From NCBI GenBank assembly GCA_002732675.1, contig NVRR01000127.1:1-8550 (forward strand): a stretch of DNA of 8,550 nt, written 5' to 3'. Source of the stretch: Sneathiella sp. (GTDB taxonomy: Bacteria > Pseudomonadota > Alphaproteobacteria > Sneathiellales > Sneathiellaceae). The notes under the pieces are model-generated. The model saw only the letters and a program-made list of their open reading frames with translations, ran no database searches and was not told where the DNA came from. This document shows, in pieces, positions 1-6,801 of the stretch. Position 1 is the first letter of the stretch, and every line of letters begins with the position of its first letter. A program made the position numbers and the translations under genes.

Positions 1-1387
1 GGTCGATCTTGTCCGCAACAGTCAGCATTTCGCTTTCGTCGCGATGGACGAGCGTCCAGTCGACCACATACTCCATCAACCATTCAATGCTATGGTCAGA
101 CGTCCGCATATTGCCGATGACAAGCGTTCCACCCGGATTGAGGTTTTCATACAGGTCCGTCGCAAAGCGTCGTGATCGGCTCGTCGAGAAATAATCCGCC
201 AGACCGACAGCATAAATCAGGTCCTGGTTTTCAATGTTCCGGAATAGTTTTCCAGCCGAGAGGAATTTCACGAATGACGCGTGCAGGCAGCGTACCGTCG
301 CCTGACCATCAAGCCGCGTCACCAGAGGGTAGGTGCTTGTATAGGCATAGTCGAGCGCCGCTTGCTCTTGATCTATAAGCGTGAAATCGACCTTCAACGG
401 AAGATGGCCGGAACTCAGGAAGTTTGATACCTCCTGCGCGGGCCCGCAGCCAAGGCTCGTGATGCTAAAGGCTGTCTGCCCCCTCTCTGCCGCTTCCGAC
501 GTCAGCTTGACAATAACCTGTTTTACCATTGTCATACGCGTTGCAACAACGCCTGCGACCGTATTTCCGAAATGATAGCAGAATTTTTCAAAGGCGGTCT
601 TGCCCGTAAAGCCCATGCCGTAAAAATGGTTCATCATGGCGAAATCGCCCGGATATCCAAGCGGTTTGAAATAGCATCTCTGCCAGTTTTCCGCCGACAG
701 GAACTCAGGGGTTAGGACAAGCTCTGTATAACGCTTCGTGGCGGCGACCGCGGCGGCATCGTCCCGGATCGTATCGACGACTGCCAGGCACTGCTTTGAA
801 ATGTCGTTCCAGCGCACCAACGCCTTGGCCTCGCAAGCCAGCACAATATCCTTTATGCGTTCATCCCGGCGAGGATCGCTGTGGCCCATTTCATTCTCGA
901 CTTTATCAAGCACCGCTTTAACCGATCGGATCAGATAAACCGCATCGCTCATCAACTGCTTGTACTCTGCAGAAACCATAGCCGACTGGTCATCGAGGCC
1001 CGTGGCAATATTTTGGCGGAGGGCGAGGTCATCATGCTGTTCCAGCAGGTTCTGGATATCCAGATACCCCTTGGTGAGCTCGATTGCCACTTTATGCTTG
1101 TCTTCATGAGGCTCAATCCGGCACACCTTGCCCTGGCCATGGAATATTTCTGTCGGGCCAAGTTTGAGGCTAAGCGGGATATCTTTGTTCATGTCATCCA
1201 GCCAGGAGGTGCCTTCCGGGCTCACAAAGCTGATACCGCTCATGCTGATATCGAATAAATCGAAGGATCTGTCTTGAACATCGACGACCGGAGAAATGCT
1301 GCTCATCAGGGTTTTTGCGTTGAACCGCTCGGCACGGTAGAAAACCCGTCTACCTTCCCCACCCGTAAGCTCTTCATAATGTTTCAT
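1..1387 (-). CDS. PilZ domain-containing class I SAM-dependent methyltransferase, PhcB-like (3' end cut by window edge)
   Basis: The frame is open from an ATG at 1387 to the left edge: 462 codons, C-terminus missing. An in-frame TAA lies at 1406-1408 with no start codon between, so ATG 1387 is the furthest-upstream start; its ribosome-binding site is weak. Residues about 13-108 look like a PilZ domain. They carry RxxxR at R14-R18 and DISMSG at 46-51, the two cyclic-di-GMP-binding motifs. Residues about 110-280 are largely helical and include KPLGYPGDF (241-249). A Rossmann methyltransferase follows, with the SAM loop SLGCGPAQE (311-319), DLIYAVGLADYF (389-400) and NPGG (417-420). From memory, GYxGD plus DLIYSxGLxDY is typical of proteins annotated as 3-hydroxypalmitic acid methyl ester biosynthesis enzymes, related to Ralstonia PhcB. 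The substrate is inference. A cytoplasmic, c-di-GMP-responsive methyltransferase is the simplest reading. It has its own upstream region and is probably not part of the rppH operon. Confidence 0.86.
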   Translation of the reverse strand, partial: MKHYEELTGGEGRRVFYRAERFNAKTLMSSISPVVDVQDRSFDLFDISMSGISFVSPEGTSWLDDMNKDIPLSLKLGPTEIFHGQGKVCRIEPHEDKHKVAIELTKGYLDIQNLLEQHDDLALRQNIATGLDDQSAMVSAEYKQLMSDAVYLIRSVKAVLDKVENEMGHSDPRRDERIKDIVLACEAKALVRWNDISKQCLAVVDTIRDDAAAVAATKRYTELVLTPEFLSAENWQRCYFKPLGYPGDFAMMNHFYGMGFTGKTAFEKFCYHFGNTVAGVVATRMTMVKQVIVKLTSEAAERGQTAFSITSLGCGPAQEVSNFLSSGHLPLKVDFTLIDQEQAALDYAYTSTYPLVTRLDGQATVRCLHASFVKFLSAGKLFRNIENQDLIYAVGLADYFSTSRSRRFATDLYENLNPGGTLVIGNMRTSDHSIEWLMEYVVDWTLVHRDESEMLTVADKID

Positions 1388-1435
1388 ATCACGCCCACTA
1401 TACGATTACTGAAATACGAATAAAAAAATACTTAC

Positions 1436-1476
1436 CGTTTTCACGCTTTGTAACCTGAAACGTCCCCATCGGACAT
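1436..1476 (-). other. Two overlapping weak stem-loops in the presumed leader of the methyltransferase gene
   Basis: In transcript order, the first stem pairs 1476-1471 with 1465-1460 around the loop GATGG; it has six pairs including one G-U. The second pairs CGTTTCA (1462-1456) with TGAAAACG (1443-1436) around a 12-base loop, with one bulge. They share 1460-1462, so both cannot form fully. A run of seven T on the minus strand (1428-1422) lies seven bases after the second stem. That is further than in a standard intrinsic terminator, and the stem is weak. It may be an attenuator-like leader or chance. Confidence 0.2.
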
Positions 1477-1520
1477 ACAGTAACAAGAAAATAAACCCAC
1501 GTTCCAAAGCAGTTGTTTTA

Positions 1521-1528
1521 TTAACCAT
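1521..1528 (+). promoter_or_regulatory. TTAACCAT octamer (CtrA half-site-like)
   Basis: This is an exact TTAACCAT, the form often reported for CtrA half-sites in Caulobacter and relatives. A second TTAAC starts at 1534, nine bases after the first TTAA, which is two more than the canonical spacing of seven. It lies just downstream of the start site predicted for the CtrA-type promoter at 1537-1571. It could be an accessory site, but in AT-rich DNA the match may be chance. Confidence 0.28.
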
Positions 1529-1536
1529 TTACATTA

Positions 1537-1571
1537 ACTATAAAAATTAATACTGATTAACAACAGGTTAA
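1537..1571 (-). promoter_or_regulatory. Candidate CtrA-activated promoter for the PilZ-methyltransferase gene
   Basis: The minus strand reads TTAACCTGTTGTTAA from 1571 to 1557, an exact TTAA-N7-TTAA. It is followed after 14 bases by TATAGT at 1542-1537, which matches the -10 consensus TATAAT at five of six positions. If TATAGT is the -10 element, the box spans about -41 to -27, the position expected for a CtrA site replacing the -35 element at activated promoters. The predicted start is near 1530, giving a leader of about 140 bases. The motif geometry is read from sequence; CtrA binding is inference. Confidence 0.42.
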
Positions 1572-1572
1572 G

Positions 1573-1602
1573 ATTATATGCCAATCTGAAATAGAAAGAC
1601 AA
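1573..1602 (-). promoter_or_regulatory. Candidate sigma70-like promoter upstream of the CtrA-type box
   Basis: The minus strand has TTGTCT at 1602-1597 (four of six matches to TTGACA) and, after 18 bases, a perfect TATAAT at 1578-1573. The start would be near 1566, inside the CtrA-type box at 1571-1557, so a protein bound there would block this promoter. It is an alternative or additional promoter for the PilZ-methyltransferase gene. Confidence 0.27.
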
Positions 1603-1721
1603 CAAGTTAAGTTATTTAGGGGAAGAATGATCAAGAATACTACATATGGGGCTATATAGACAGAATTCGGGTATCCATTACAATAAGTTGTATATTTTTG
1701 AGGCAGGTTTGCAGGCTTCGA

Positions 1722-2201
1722 CTAGAAATAGGGGCGTAGTTTTCGAATAATGGTTTCATAAATGTCACGCTTGAACGGGACAATAAGTCCGGGAAGCTCG
1801 TCAACGCCCGCCCAGCGCCATTCCGAGAATTCCGGATGGTCGGTCTCGATATTTATCTCATGGTCCTCTCCCAGAAAGCGGAACAGGAACCATTTTTGTT
1901 TTTGTCCCCGATATTTTCCCTTCCAGATTTTCCCAATCAGATCTTTCGGCAAATCATAATTGAGCCACTCGTCGAGGCCGTGTATGTGGGAAACGTTGCG
2001 GGTGCCGATTTCCTCCTCCAGCTCGCGAAAGGCGGCGTCAAGCGGGGTTTCGCCTTTATCAATGCCGCCTTGTGGCATTTGCCAATGTTCGCTGACGGTA
2101 TCAATTCGCCTGGCAACGAACACTTTGTTCTGGTTGTTCAATACCATCATACCGGCGCAAGCCCGGTAAGGAAGATCGTCTGGGGAGGAAGAAGCGGTCA
2201 T
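1722..2201 (-). CDS. rppH: RNA pyrophosphohydrolase RppH (Nudix hydrolase)
   Basis: This 159-residue cytoplasmic enzyme removes pyrophosphate from the 5' end of triphosphorylated RNA and so opens transcripts to RNase E decay. The Nudix box is complete at residues 45-67, fitting Gx5Ex7REUxEExGU: G45, E51, R59, E60, E63, E64, G66. It is preceded by WQMPQGG (40-46), the signature that separates RppH from other Nudix proteins. The N-terminal YRACAGMMVLN (12-22) matches the family's YRPxVGxxLxN strand. The length is usual for alphaproteobacteria and shorter than the E. coli enzyme; Bartonella IalA is an ortholog. The ATG overlaps the stop of the upstream deacetylase-like gene in an ATGA arrangement. 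An AGGA sits six bases before the start, so translational coupling is likely. It appears to be the last gene of the operon. Confidence 0.96.
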   Translation of the reverse strand: MTASSSPDDLPYRACAGMMVLNNQNKVFVARRIDTVSEHWQMPQGGIDKGETPLDAAFRELEEEIGTRNVSHIHGLDEWLNYDLPKDLIGKIWKGKYRGQKQKWFLFRFLGEDHEINIETDHPEFSEWRWAGVDELPGLIVPFKRDIYETIIRKLRPYF

Positions 2202-4087
2202 TTGATTTCCTGTCTGTCAACAACGGCGGAAATGGGGGCCAGTGTAATTCCCTTTGCCGCCAGCGATTCTGCCCATTTCGTCAGTCGTTCAATTGTCGCC
2301 GGGTACGGATATCCGACACCGACGGCGACGCCGTTTTGATGGGCAATACGTTCAAGCTCGGCCAGCCGCAAATTAAAGCTGTCATCGCCAACACGGTCAT
2401 CCAGAAATCGGTTGTTGAGGGCAACCGGCAGGCCAAGCTCGCTGGCGACGCGGGCGCCAACGCTATTGCTGGCGGTCCGGCTATCCAGAAAGAGGAGGCC
2501 GCGTTCCTTGATGATTTCCAGCACCGGCTGAATATGGTCGCGAGACGCCGTAAATTTTGATCCCATCTGATTGGTGATCCCGACATATCCCTCAGCGCGG
2601 CCCAGAATCCAGTTGAGGCGGTCAAGATTTTCAAACGTGGTGAGGCTCGTGAGCAAGGCGCGCGGACCAGGGTTGATTTTGGGATATCCAACAGGCTCCA
2701 TAGGTAATTGCAGCAGGACTTCATGCCCCGCTTTTCGCGCCTTGGCCATCCAGTCGCCCAAGGTCCGGCTATAGGGATTAAAGGCGAGGGTTATGGCGGC
2801 GGGCAAGCCGTCAATCACGGCGGCGGTCCGCGTCTTACTCATGCCAAGGTCGCTAATGATAAAGGCAATTCGAGGCTGATCGGCGGCGCCGTCAAAGGGG
2901 CGGGCATTCTTTTTCCAGAGCGGTAGCTCCGGACTGGCCACCTCTGTCTCAGCTATCGCAGGTGGTGTCGGTACGACGGCGGTCTCGACAGGCACCTCTG
3001 CAGCCGTCTCCATGATGACCGGTAATTTCTGATCAATCACCAATTTGTCTGTGGCCACCGGGGGTACTTTGTTCTCTTCTATCAGCGTGGCCATGGCCGC
3101 CGTTTTCACGCCCTCGATATCTACTTTCGCTGAGTCTGGCAGGGGCTCCACAATTGTTTTTGCGGCGGCCTCTGGCATTTTCGCGACTATCTCTGGCGTT
3201 TCTGCTGGTGTATCTGAAACCGTTGCCACGACCTCCTTTTCCAAATCCGCGGGCGCGGGCTGAGTCACTTCAGCGGGCGATTCAGTCTCTTCCGCAACTA
3301 TCTTCGGAACGATCTCCCCGGATTTGGGAGCTATCTCCGGCGCGATACTCTCATCGACCGTCGGGGGAGGAGATACCGATGCCGCGGTATCAACCGATAC
3401 CACATCGCTGGTTTCAGGCTTTTCGGGCGGCGTCGGTATGTCAGCGGTCGGTGCGACGTCTACAATTGCCTCAAGGGTGTCCGCTGCCGGGCGCGTATCG
3501 GTGGTGCTATCCGCTTGCGTAACGGTTATGTCGGCAGGTGCGTCATCGTCGGATGGGAGGGGTGTCACCGTTTCGGGGGCGGTCTCGACAACTTCGGCAA
3601 TGGTCTCGCGTGCCAGAGGCGTCGCGGTTTCGGGAGCGATCTCGGCAATCTCCGCAATGGGCTCGCGTGCTAGGGACGCCGCGGCGGGCGTCGCCGGAGT
3701 CTCTGCAATACTATCAGCCTTTTCCTCAGCTTCTTTCTTACCTAAATCAATGGCGTCGACAACGGGCTTACCCTCCAGCTGCGTCTCTTGCGTCTCTGTG
3801 GTCTGTGGGCTCGGTGCCACGGAGGCGACCGATAAAGCGCTCGATATCTGCTCAGCAGCATTTGCGGGCGGTTTGGTGGTCACCTCGGGATTCTCGGCGA
3901 TGGCCGGTGTGGCAATTTCGGCGCTGGCCGTCGTCGTGCCCTCGGGTATGTCGCGCAACGTATTGAGGAAGAGCCAGGCTGCGGCTCCAATGACGCCAAG
4001 GACGGCGAGGAAAGATAAAACGAACAAAACCGACACCCTGTTTCGAGGGGTCGGTTCTGTTACGCGGTTTTCAACTACATGTCGCAC
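2198..4087 (-). CDS. Divergent polysaccharide deacetylase family protein (YibQ-like), membrane-anchored
   Basis: The start is a GTG, since the nearby ATG at 4080 is out of frame; GGA lies five bases upstream. The 629-residue protein has a short basic N-terminus, one transmembrane helix at about 18-41, a low-complexity linker at about 45-388 rich in Ala, Pro, Glu, Thr and Val, and a C-terminal YibQ/DUF610-type domain at about 403-622. Family blocks are clear: RIAFIISDLG (406-415), GHEVLLQLPMEP (454-465), NPGPRALLTS (472-481), GYVGITNQMGS (500-510), LLFLDSRT (531-538) and GVGYPYP (590-596). At positions where E. coli-type members carry DD, HLPMEP, NHMGS and GHP, this protein has S412-D413, Q460, Q507 and Y593. 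It may therefore be non-catalytic or use a different chemistry. The domain should face the periplasm. The neighbours envC and ctpA suggest a role in envelope or peptidoglycan remodelling; the exact function is unknown. The linker is much longer than in E. coli YibQ. Confidence 0.9.
   Translation of the reverse strand: MRHVVENRVTEPTPRNRVSVLFVLSFLAVLGVIGAAAWLFLNTLRDIPEGTTTASAEIATPAIAENPEVTTKPPANAAEQISSALSVASVAPSPQTTETQETQLEGKPVVDAIDLGKKEAEEKADSIAETPATPAAASLAREPIAEIAEIAPETATPLARETIAEVVETAPETVTPLPSDDDAPADITVTQADSTTDTRPAADTLEAIVDVAPTADIPTPPEKPETSDVVSVDTAASVSPPPTVDESIAPEIAPKSGEIVPKIVAEETESPAEVTQPAPADLEKEVVATVSDTPAETPEIVAKMPEAAAKTIVEPLPDSAKVDIEGVKTAAMATLIEENKVPPVATDKLVIDQKLPVIMETAAEVPVETAVVPTPPAIAETEVASPELPLWKKNARPFDGAADQPRIAFIISDLGMSKTRTAAVIDGLPAAITLAFNPYSRTLGDWMAKARKAGHEVLLQLPMEPVGYPKINPGPRALLTSLTTFENLDRLNWILGRAEGYVGITNQMGSKFTASRDHIQPVLEIIKERGLLFLDSRTASNSVGARVASELGLPVALNNRFLDDRVGDDSFNLRLAELERIAHQNGVAVGVGYPYPATIERLTKWAESLAAKGITLAPISAVVDRQEIK
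3564..3677. repeat. Imperfect 57-base tandem duplication inside the deacetylase linker
   Basis: Copies 3564-3620 and 3621-3677 match at 45 of 57 positions by my count and keep the reading frame. They encode two 19-residue units: LAREPIAEIAEIAPETATP at 139-157 and LARETIAEVVETAPETVTP at 158-176. This looks like an in-frame duplication, old enough to have diverged, that lengthened the extracytoplasmic linker. Confidence 0.75.
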
Positions 4088-4165
4088 AATAATCCGGCCT
4101 TATAAGCGGAACCGGAACCTGAACATCTACGTGTCTACATCATTCAGGCCCTAAAGATGATTGTC

Positions 4166-5461
4166 TTATTTCGCATCTTTTTTGGCAAATAGCCAGACGC
4201 CTTTTAACAAATCCTTCGCCCGCAGGAGCTGGTAGTCGAGAATTTCTTCTGGCTCCTTTGCGCTCAGCTTGTCATCTTTGTCCTTGGTATCGGTTTCGGT
4301 GCCATTTTCAAGGTGATTTCGCAGGTCCGCTTCCGAACGTCCGGCTCTTTTTTTAAGTACTTCCAGTTTAGCCTGCTCTACCTCGATATCCGGAGTAATG
4401 CCCTTGGCCTGAATGGAATTTCCAGATGGCGTATAGTAGCGTGCCGTGGTCATCCGCATGGCACCGTTGCCCTGCAGCGGAACAATCGTCTGGACAGAGC
4501 CCTTGCCGAAGCTTTTGGTACCAAGGATAACCGCCCGGCCATGGTCTTGCAGCGCGCCGGCAACAATTTCCGAAGCACTGGCGGAACCACCATTGATAAG
4601 CACAACAATCGGCATGCCGTCGACGATATCGTCGATTTTGGCGTTATAGCGTTGTGCATCCTTGGATTTACGACCGCGGGTCGAGACAATCTCGCCTTTT
4701 GCCAGGAACGCGTCGGAGACCGCTATCGCCTGATCGAGCAAGCCGCCGGGGTTATTGCGCAGATCCAGAATGATGCCTTTAAAATCATCCCCGGCTTCGG
4801 CTTTCAGCTTATCGACGGTCTTTCGAAGTCCTTTGTCGGTTTGCTCGGTAAAGCTGGAAATCCGGACATAGAGGATACCGTCATCCTCAAGCTTGCCCCG
4901 AACCGATTGCACCGTGATAATGGCGCGGGTAATGGAAATCTCAACAGGCTCTTTTTCGCCTTCGCGCCGGATCGTCAGGGCGAGGTCCGTATCGACAAGG
5001 CCGCGCATTCTTTCAACGGCTTCTGATAATGTCAGACCCAGAACGGCTTCACCGTCCAGATGGGTGATATAATCACCAGCGAGTACGCCGGCCTTTGAGG
5101 CAGGGGTGTCATCAATGGGAGAAACGACTTTTACCAGTCCGTTTTCCATGGTGACTTCGATGCCAAGACCGCCGAACTTGCCGCGGGTCTGGACTTTCAT
5201 GCCGTCATAGTTTTTTGGGTTCAGATAGCTTGAATGCGGGTCAAGGGAACTCAGCATGCCGTTGATGGCGGCTTCGATCAATTCCGCGTCATCGACTTCT
5301 TCGACATAGTCTTCGCGGACTTTGGCAAAGACATCTCCAAACAGGTTCAACTGACGATATGTTTCCGAGCTGGCCTCAACTTTATTCTCCGGCGTCGTTA
5401 AAATTGCGAGCGACAAGGTAACAACCGCCACTGTCAATACAACTGTCACAATATGTCTCAT
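4166..5461 (-). CDS. ctpA: S41 family C-terminal processing peptidase CtpA
   Basis: This 431-residue periplasmic serine protease is of the tail-specific type that trims or degrades envelope proteins from the C-terminus. An uncleaved anchor or signal peptide covers about residues 1-21. A PDZ domain lies at about 97-180, after the family block SSLDPHSSYL (71-80) and GGLGIEV (97-103). The S41 protease core follows, with DLRNNPGGLLDQA (233-245) and GGSASASEIVAGALQD (291-306). The catalytic Ser is S295, with K320 and Q324 in FGKGSVQ (318-324). The 25- and 29-residue spacings match characterised CtpA/CtpB enzymes, so the dyad is intact. A charged segment (about 376-405) precedes the conserved tail DYQLLRAKDLLKG (409-421). 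The start ATG shares one base with the envC stop (TAATG), implying coupled translation. Likely substrates are envelope proteins such as peptidoglycan hydrolases or their activators; this is inference from context and from characterised homologs. Confidence 0.97.
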   Translation of the reverse strand: MRHIVTVVLTVAVVTLSLAILTTPENKVEASSETYRQLNLFGDVFAKVREDYVEEVDDAELIEAAINGMLSSLDPHSSYLNPKNYDGMKVQTRGKFGGLGIEVTMENGLVKVVSPIDDTPASKAGVLAGDYITHLDGEAVLGLTLSEAVERMRGLVDTDLALTIRREGEKEPVEISITRAIITVQSVRGKLEDDGILYVRISSFTEQTDKGLRKTVDKLKAEAGDDFKGIILDLRNNPGGLLDQAIAVSDAFLAKGEIVSTRGRKSKDAQRYNAKIDDIVDGMPIVVLINGGSASASEIVAGALQDHGRAVILGTKSFGKGSVQTIVPLQGNGAMRMTTARYYTPSGNSIQAKGITPDIEVEQAKLEVLKKRAGRSEADLRNHLENGTETDTKDKDDKLSAKEPEEILDYQLLRAKDLLKGVWLFAKKDAK

Positions 5462-6801
5462 TATCCGCTAACCTTTCTATTCTCCGCCAATAGCCACGGA
5501 ATGGGGTTTATTGGCGCACCTTGACTCCGTAACTCCATATAGAGTTTTGGTTTCGTATTGCCACTGTTTTCCATCTGCCCGACCGGCTCTCCGGCCAGCA
5601 GGAGCTGCCCGACGGAGCCGTCTATGGTTCCCATGCCTGACAGCAATGTATGAAATCCGTCACCATGATCAATAATCAGTAGCAGACCGTAATGCCGGAA
5701 AGGCCCGGCGAAGGCGATTTTGCCATCATAGGGGGATATTACGGCGGCGGCTGATCGTGATTCGATAACTATTCCCTTTTGCTGCCCGGCTTTCTGGGAT
5801 TCATTGTAGTTTGAAATGATCCTGCCGCCAACTGGTAAAGGAAGTGTTCCCTTGGCGTCAAAAAAACGGCGGGCGACATTGACGCTGGCGACTTGCGTTG
5901 GCGCCGCGCGGACGGTTTCGGCGGCAGCTGGCGCGGACGGGATATCGTTTTTGGCAGCGTCGTCCTTAGCCAGTCGCTGCTGTCGTTTCTGTTCTTTCAC
6001 GGCGAGCGCTATTTCCTGTTGAAGGCGTTTGCGCTTCGCGGCTTCCTGCTTTTTCCTGTCGCTTTCGAGTTTTTCAAGCAAGGCCGACATATTGCGTACG
6101 TTGGCGGTCAGCTTAGTGAGCCTGCCCTGTTCCGTGTCGCGCACGACCGATAATTTGTTTTGCGCAGTCCGTTTGGCAGTCAACAAACGGTCCAGTTCCT
6201 TCTGCTCGCCCTCCCGCTGATCACGAAGTGAGGCGAATTGCTGTTGCTCCGCAGCATATTGTGCCCGCAGCTCTTTCAGCGTGGCCAACTGGCGGGAGAG
6301 TTGATCGGCGTTCTTTTTAAGTTCCGGGACAATGGTTTGCAGCAACGATGATGCGCGCAAGCTGTTCACGAGCCCCGCCGGGTTGCCGACAATGGTTCCG
6401 GCCGGCTGCCGACTTAGATTAACAAGGGCAGATAGGGTGCTGGCAAGCTCCTTATTGCGTTTCGCCAGATCTTCCAATGTGTCATCTTCAACCTGCCGAA
6501 TTTCTGACAGCCGATGTTCAACGTCGACCAGATTTTTATCCAGCGACGTAATGACCTTTGCGGCAACCACCAGGCTGCCTTTCAATTTACGAATATCATC
6601 ATCGAGATTTTGCAGCTGGACTGTAAAATTCTTGTTGCGGCTGGCCGAGGCTGCCAATGCGTCCTTCAGGGATTTAAGGTCTGCATCCGCTGTATCGGCG
6701 ACGGCGGCGCCAGATACCATCAGGCAAAGGACGACAATCCCGACAAAGTAGGCGAAAGCCGGGGAGATAAAACGCACGCTAAATGACTTACGACGCAACA
6801 C
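5461..6801 (-). CDS. envC: Murein hydrolase activator EnvC-like (coiled coil plus degenerate LytM domain)
   Basis: This 446-residue periplasmic protein is expected to activate septal N-acetylmuramoyl-L-alanine amidases. A signal peptide (RRK, hydrophobic 11-30) ends near AVA/DT, residues 33-37. Long coiled-coil heptads cover about 40-130 and 155-280, a disordered Ala/Pro linker 281-310, and a LytM/M23 domain about 320-440. The zinc ligands of active LytM enzymes are absent: QKGIVIE (341-347) replaces the HxGxD segment and PKLYMEL (418-424) replaces PHLHFE. This is as in E. coli EnvC, which activates rather than cleaves. Matching blocks are HYGLLLIIDHG (370-380) and INPIPWLL (431-438). The start is probably GTG at 6801: an in-frame TAA sits at 6808-6810, and GTG precedes a proper signal peptide. 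TTG 6798 is the alternative. It overlaps gpmI by 14 bases. In this family the coiled coil usually recruits FtsEX; no ftsEX genes are visible here. Confidence 0.92.
   Translation of the reverse strand: MLRRKSFSVRFISPAFAYFVGIVVLCLMVSGAAVADTADADLKSLKDALAASASRNKNFTVQLQNLDDDIRKLKGSLVVAAKVITSLDKNLVDVEHRLSEIRQVEDDTLEDLAKRNKELASTLSALVNLSRQPAGTIVGNPAGLVNSLRASSLLQTIVPELKKNADQLSRQLATLKELRAQYAAEQQQFASLRDQREGEQKELDRLLTAKRTAQNKLSVVRDTEQGRLTKLTANVRNMSALLEKLESDRKKQEAAKRKRLQQEIALAVKEQKRQQRLAKDDAAKNDIPSAPAAAETVRAAPTQVASVNVARRFFDAKGTLPLPVGGRIISNYNESQKAGQQKGIVIESRSAAAVISPYDGKIAFAGPFRHYGLLLIIDHGDGFHTLLSGMGTIDGSVGQLLLAGEPVGQMENSGNTKPKLYMELRSQGAPINPIPWLLAENRKVSG

Larger units (their letters stand above)
1388..1721. 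other. AT-rich intergenic region between rppH and the PilZ-methyltransferase gene
   Basis: These 334 bases hold no credible gene on either strand. They are much more AT-rich than the flanking genes and are crowded with TTAA tetramers between about 1519 and 1611. The contents I can support are a CtrA-type box with a spaced -10 element, a second sigma70-like promoter just upstream, a TTAACCAT octamer and two small competing stems in the presumed leader, all listed separately. No convincing intrinsic terminator follows rppH, so how the upstream operon ends is unclear. Confidence 0.7.

Noticed and set aside
881..1258. A 125-codon plus-strand open frame at the left end, and a 69-codon minus-strand frame at 952-1161
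   Set aside because: Both are in other frames of the PilZ-methyltransferase gene, whose frame is open for 462 codons with clear domain motifs.
1627..1659. A 10-codon plus-strand ORF preceded by AGGGGA, a good ribosome-binding sequence
   Set aside because: It has no downstream plus-strand gene to regulate, no convincing promoter, and it faces the 3' end of rppH. Most likely chance.
1680..1693. TACAA-TAAG-TTGTA inverted repeat just downstream of rppH, as a terminator
   Set aside because: The stem is five AT-rich pairs, and the T-run follows it only on the plus strand, the wrong direction for the operon.
4118..4148. CCTGAA-N19-TTCAGG inverted repeat between ctpA and the YibQ-like gene
   Set aside because: Six-base arms with a 19-base loop and no T-run do not make a terminator, and I see no good promoter in this 78-base gap.
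3324..4154. A 276-codon open frame on the plus strand rich in Ser, Ala, Val and Gly
   Set aside because: It is antisense to the low-complexity linker of the deacetylase-like gene. Repetitive GC-rich codons keep the opposite frame open by chance, and the product has no recognisable domain.
4313..5026. A 237-codon plus-strand open frame
   Set aside because: It lies entirely antisense to ctpA, whose minus-strand product has all family motifs; the plus-strand product resembles nothing I know.
4055..5461. Similar N-termini of CtpA (MRHIV) and the YibQ-like protein (MRHVV) as evidence of duplication
   Set aside because: The similarity ends after five residues, one starts with ATG and the other with GTG, and the proteins are unrelated beyond it.
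5461..6801. Loss of zinc ligands in the LytM domain of EnvC as a sign of a decaying gene
   Set aside because: This is the normal state of EnvC-type activators, which work by stimulating amidases and not by cleaving peptidoglycan.
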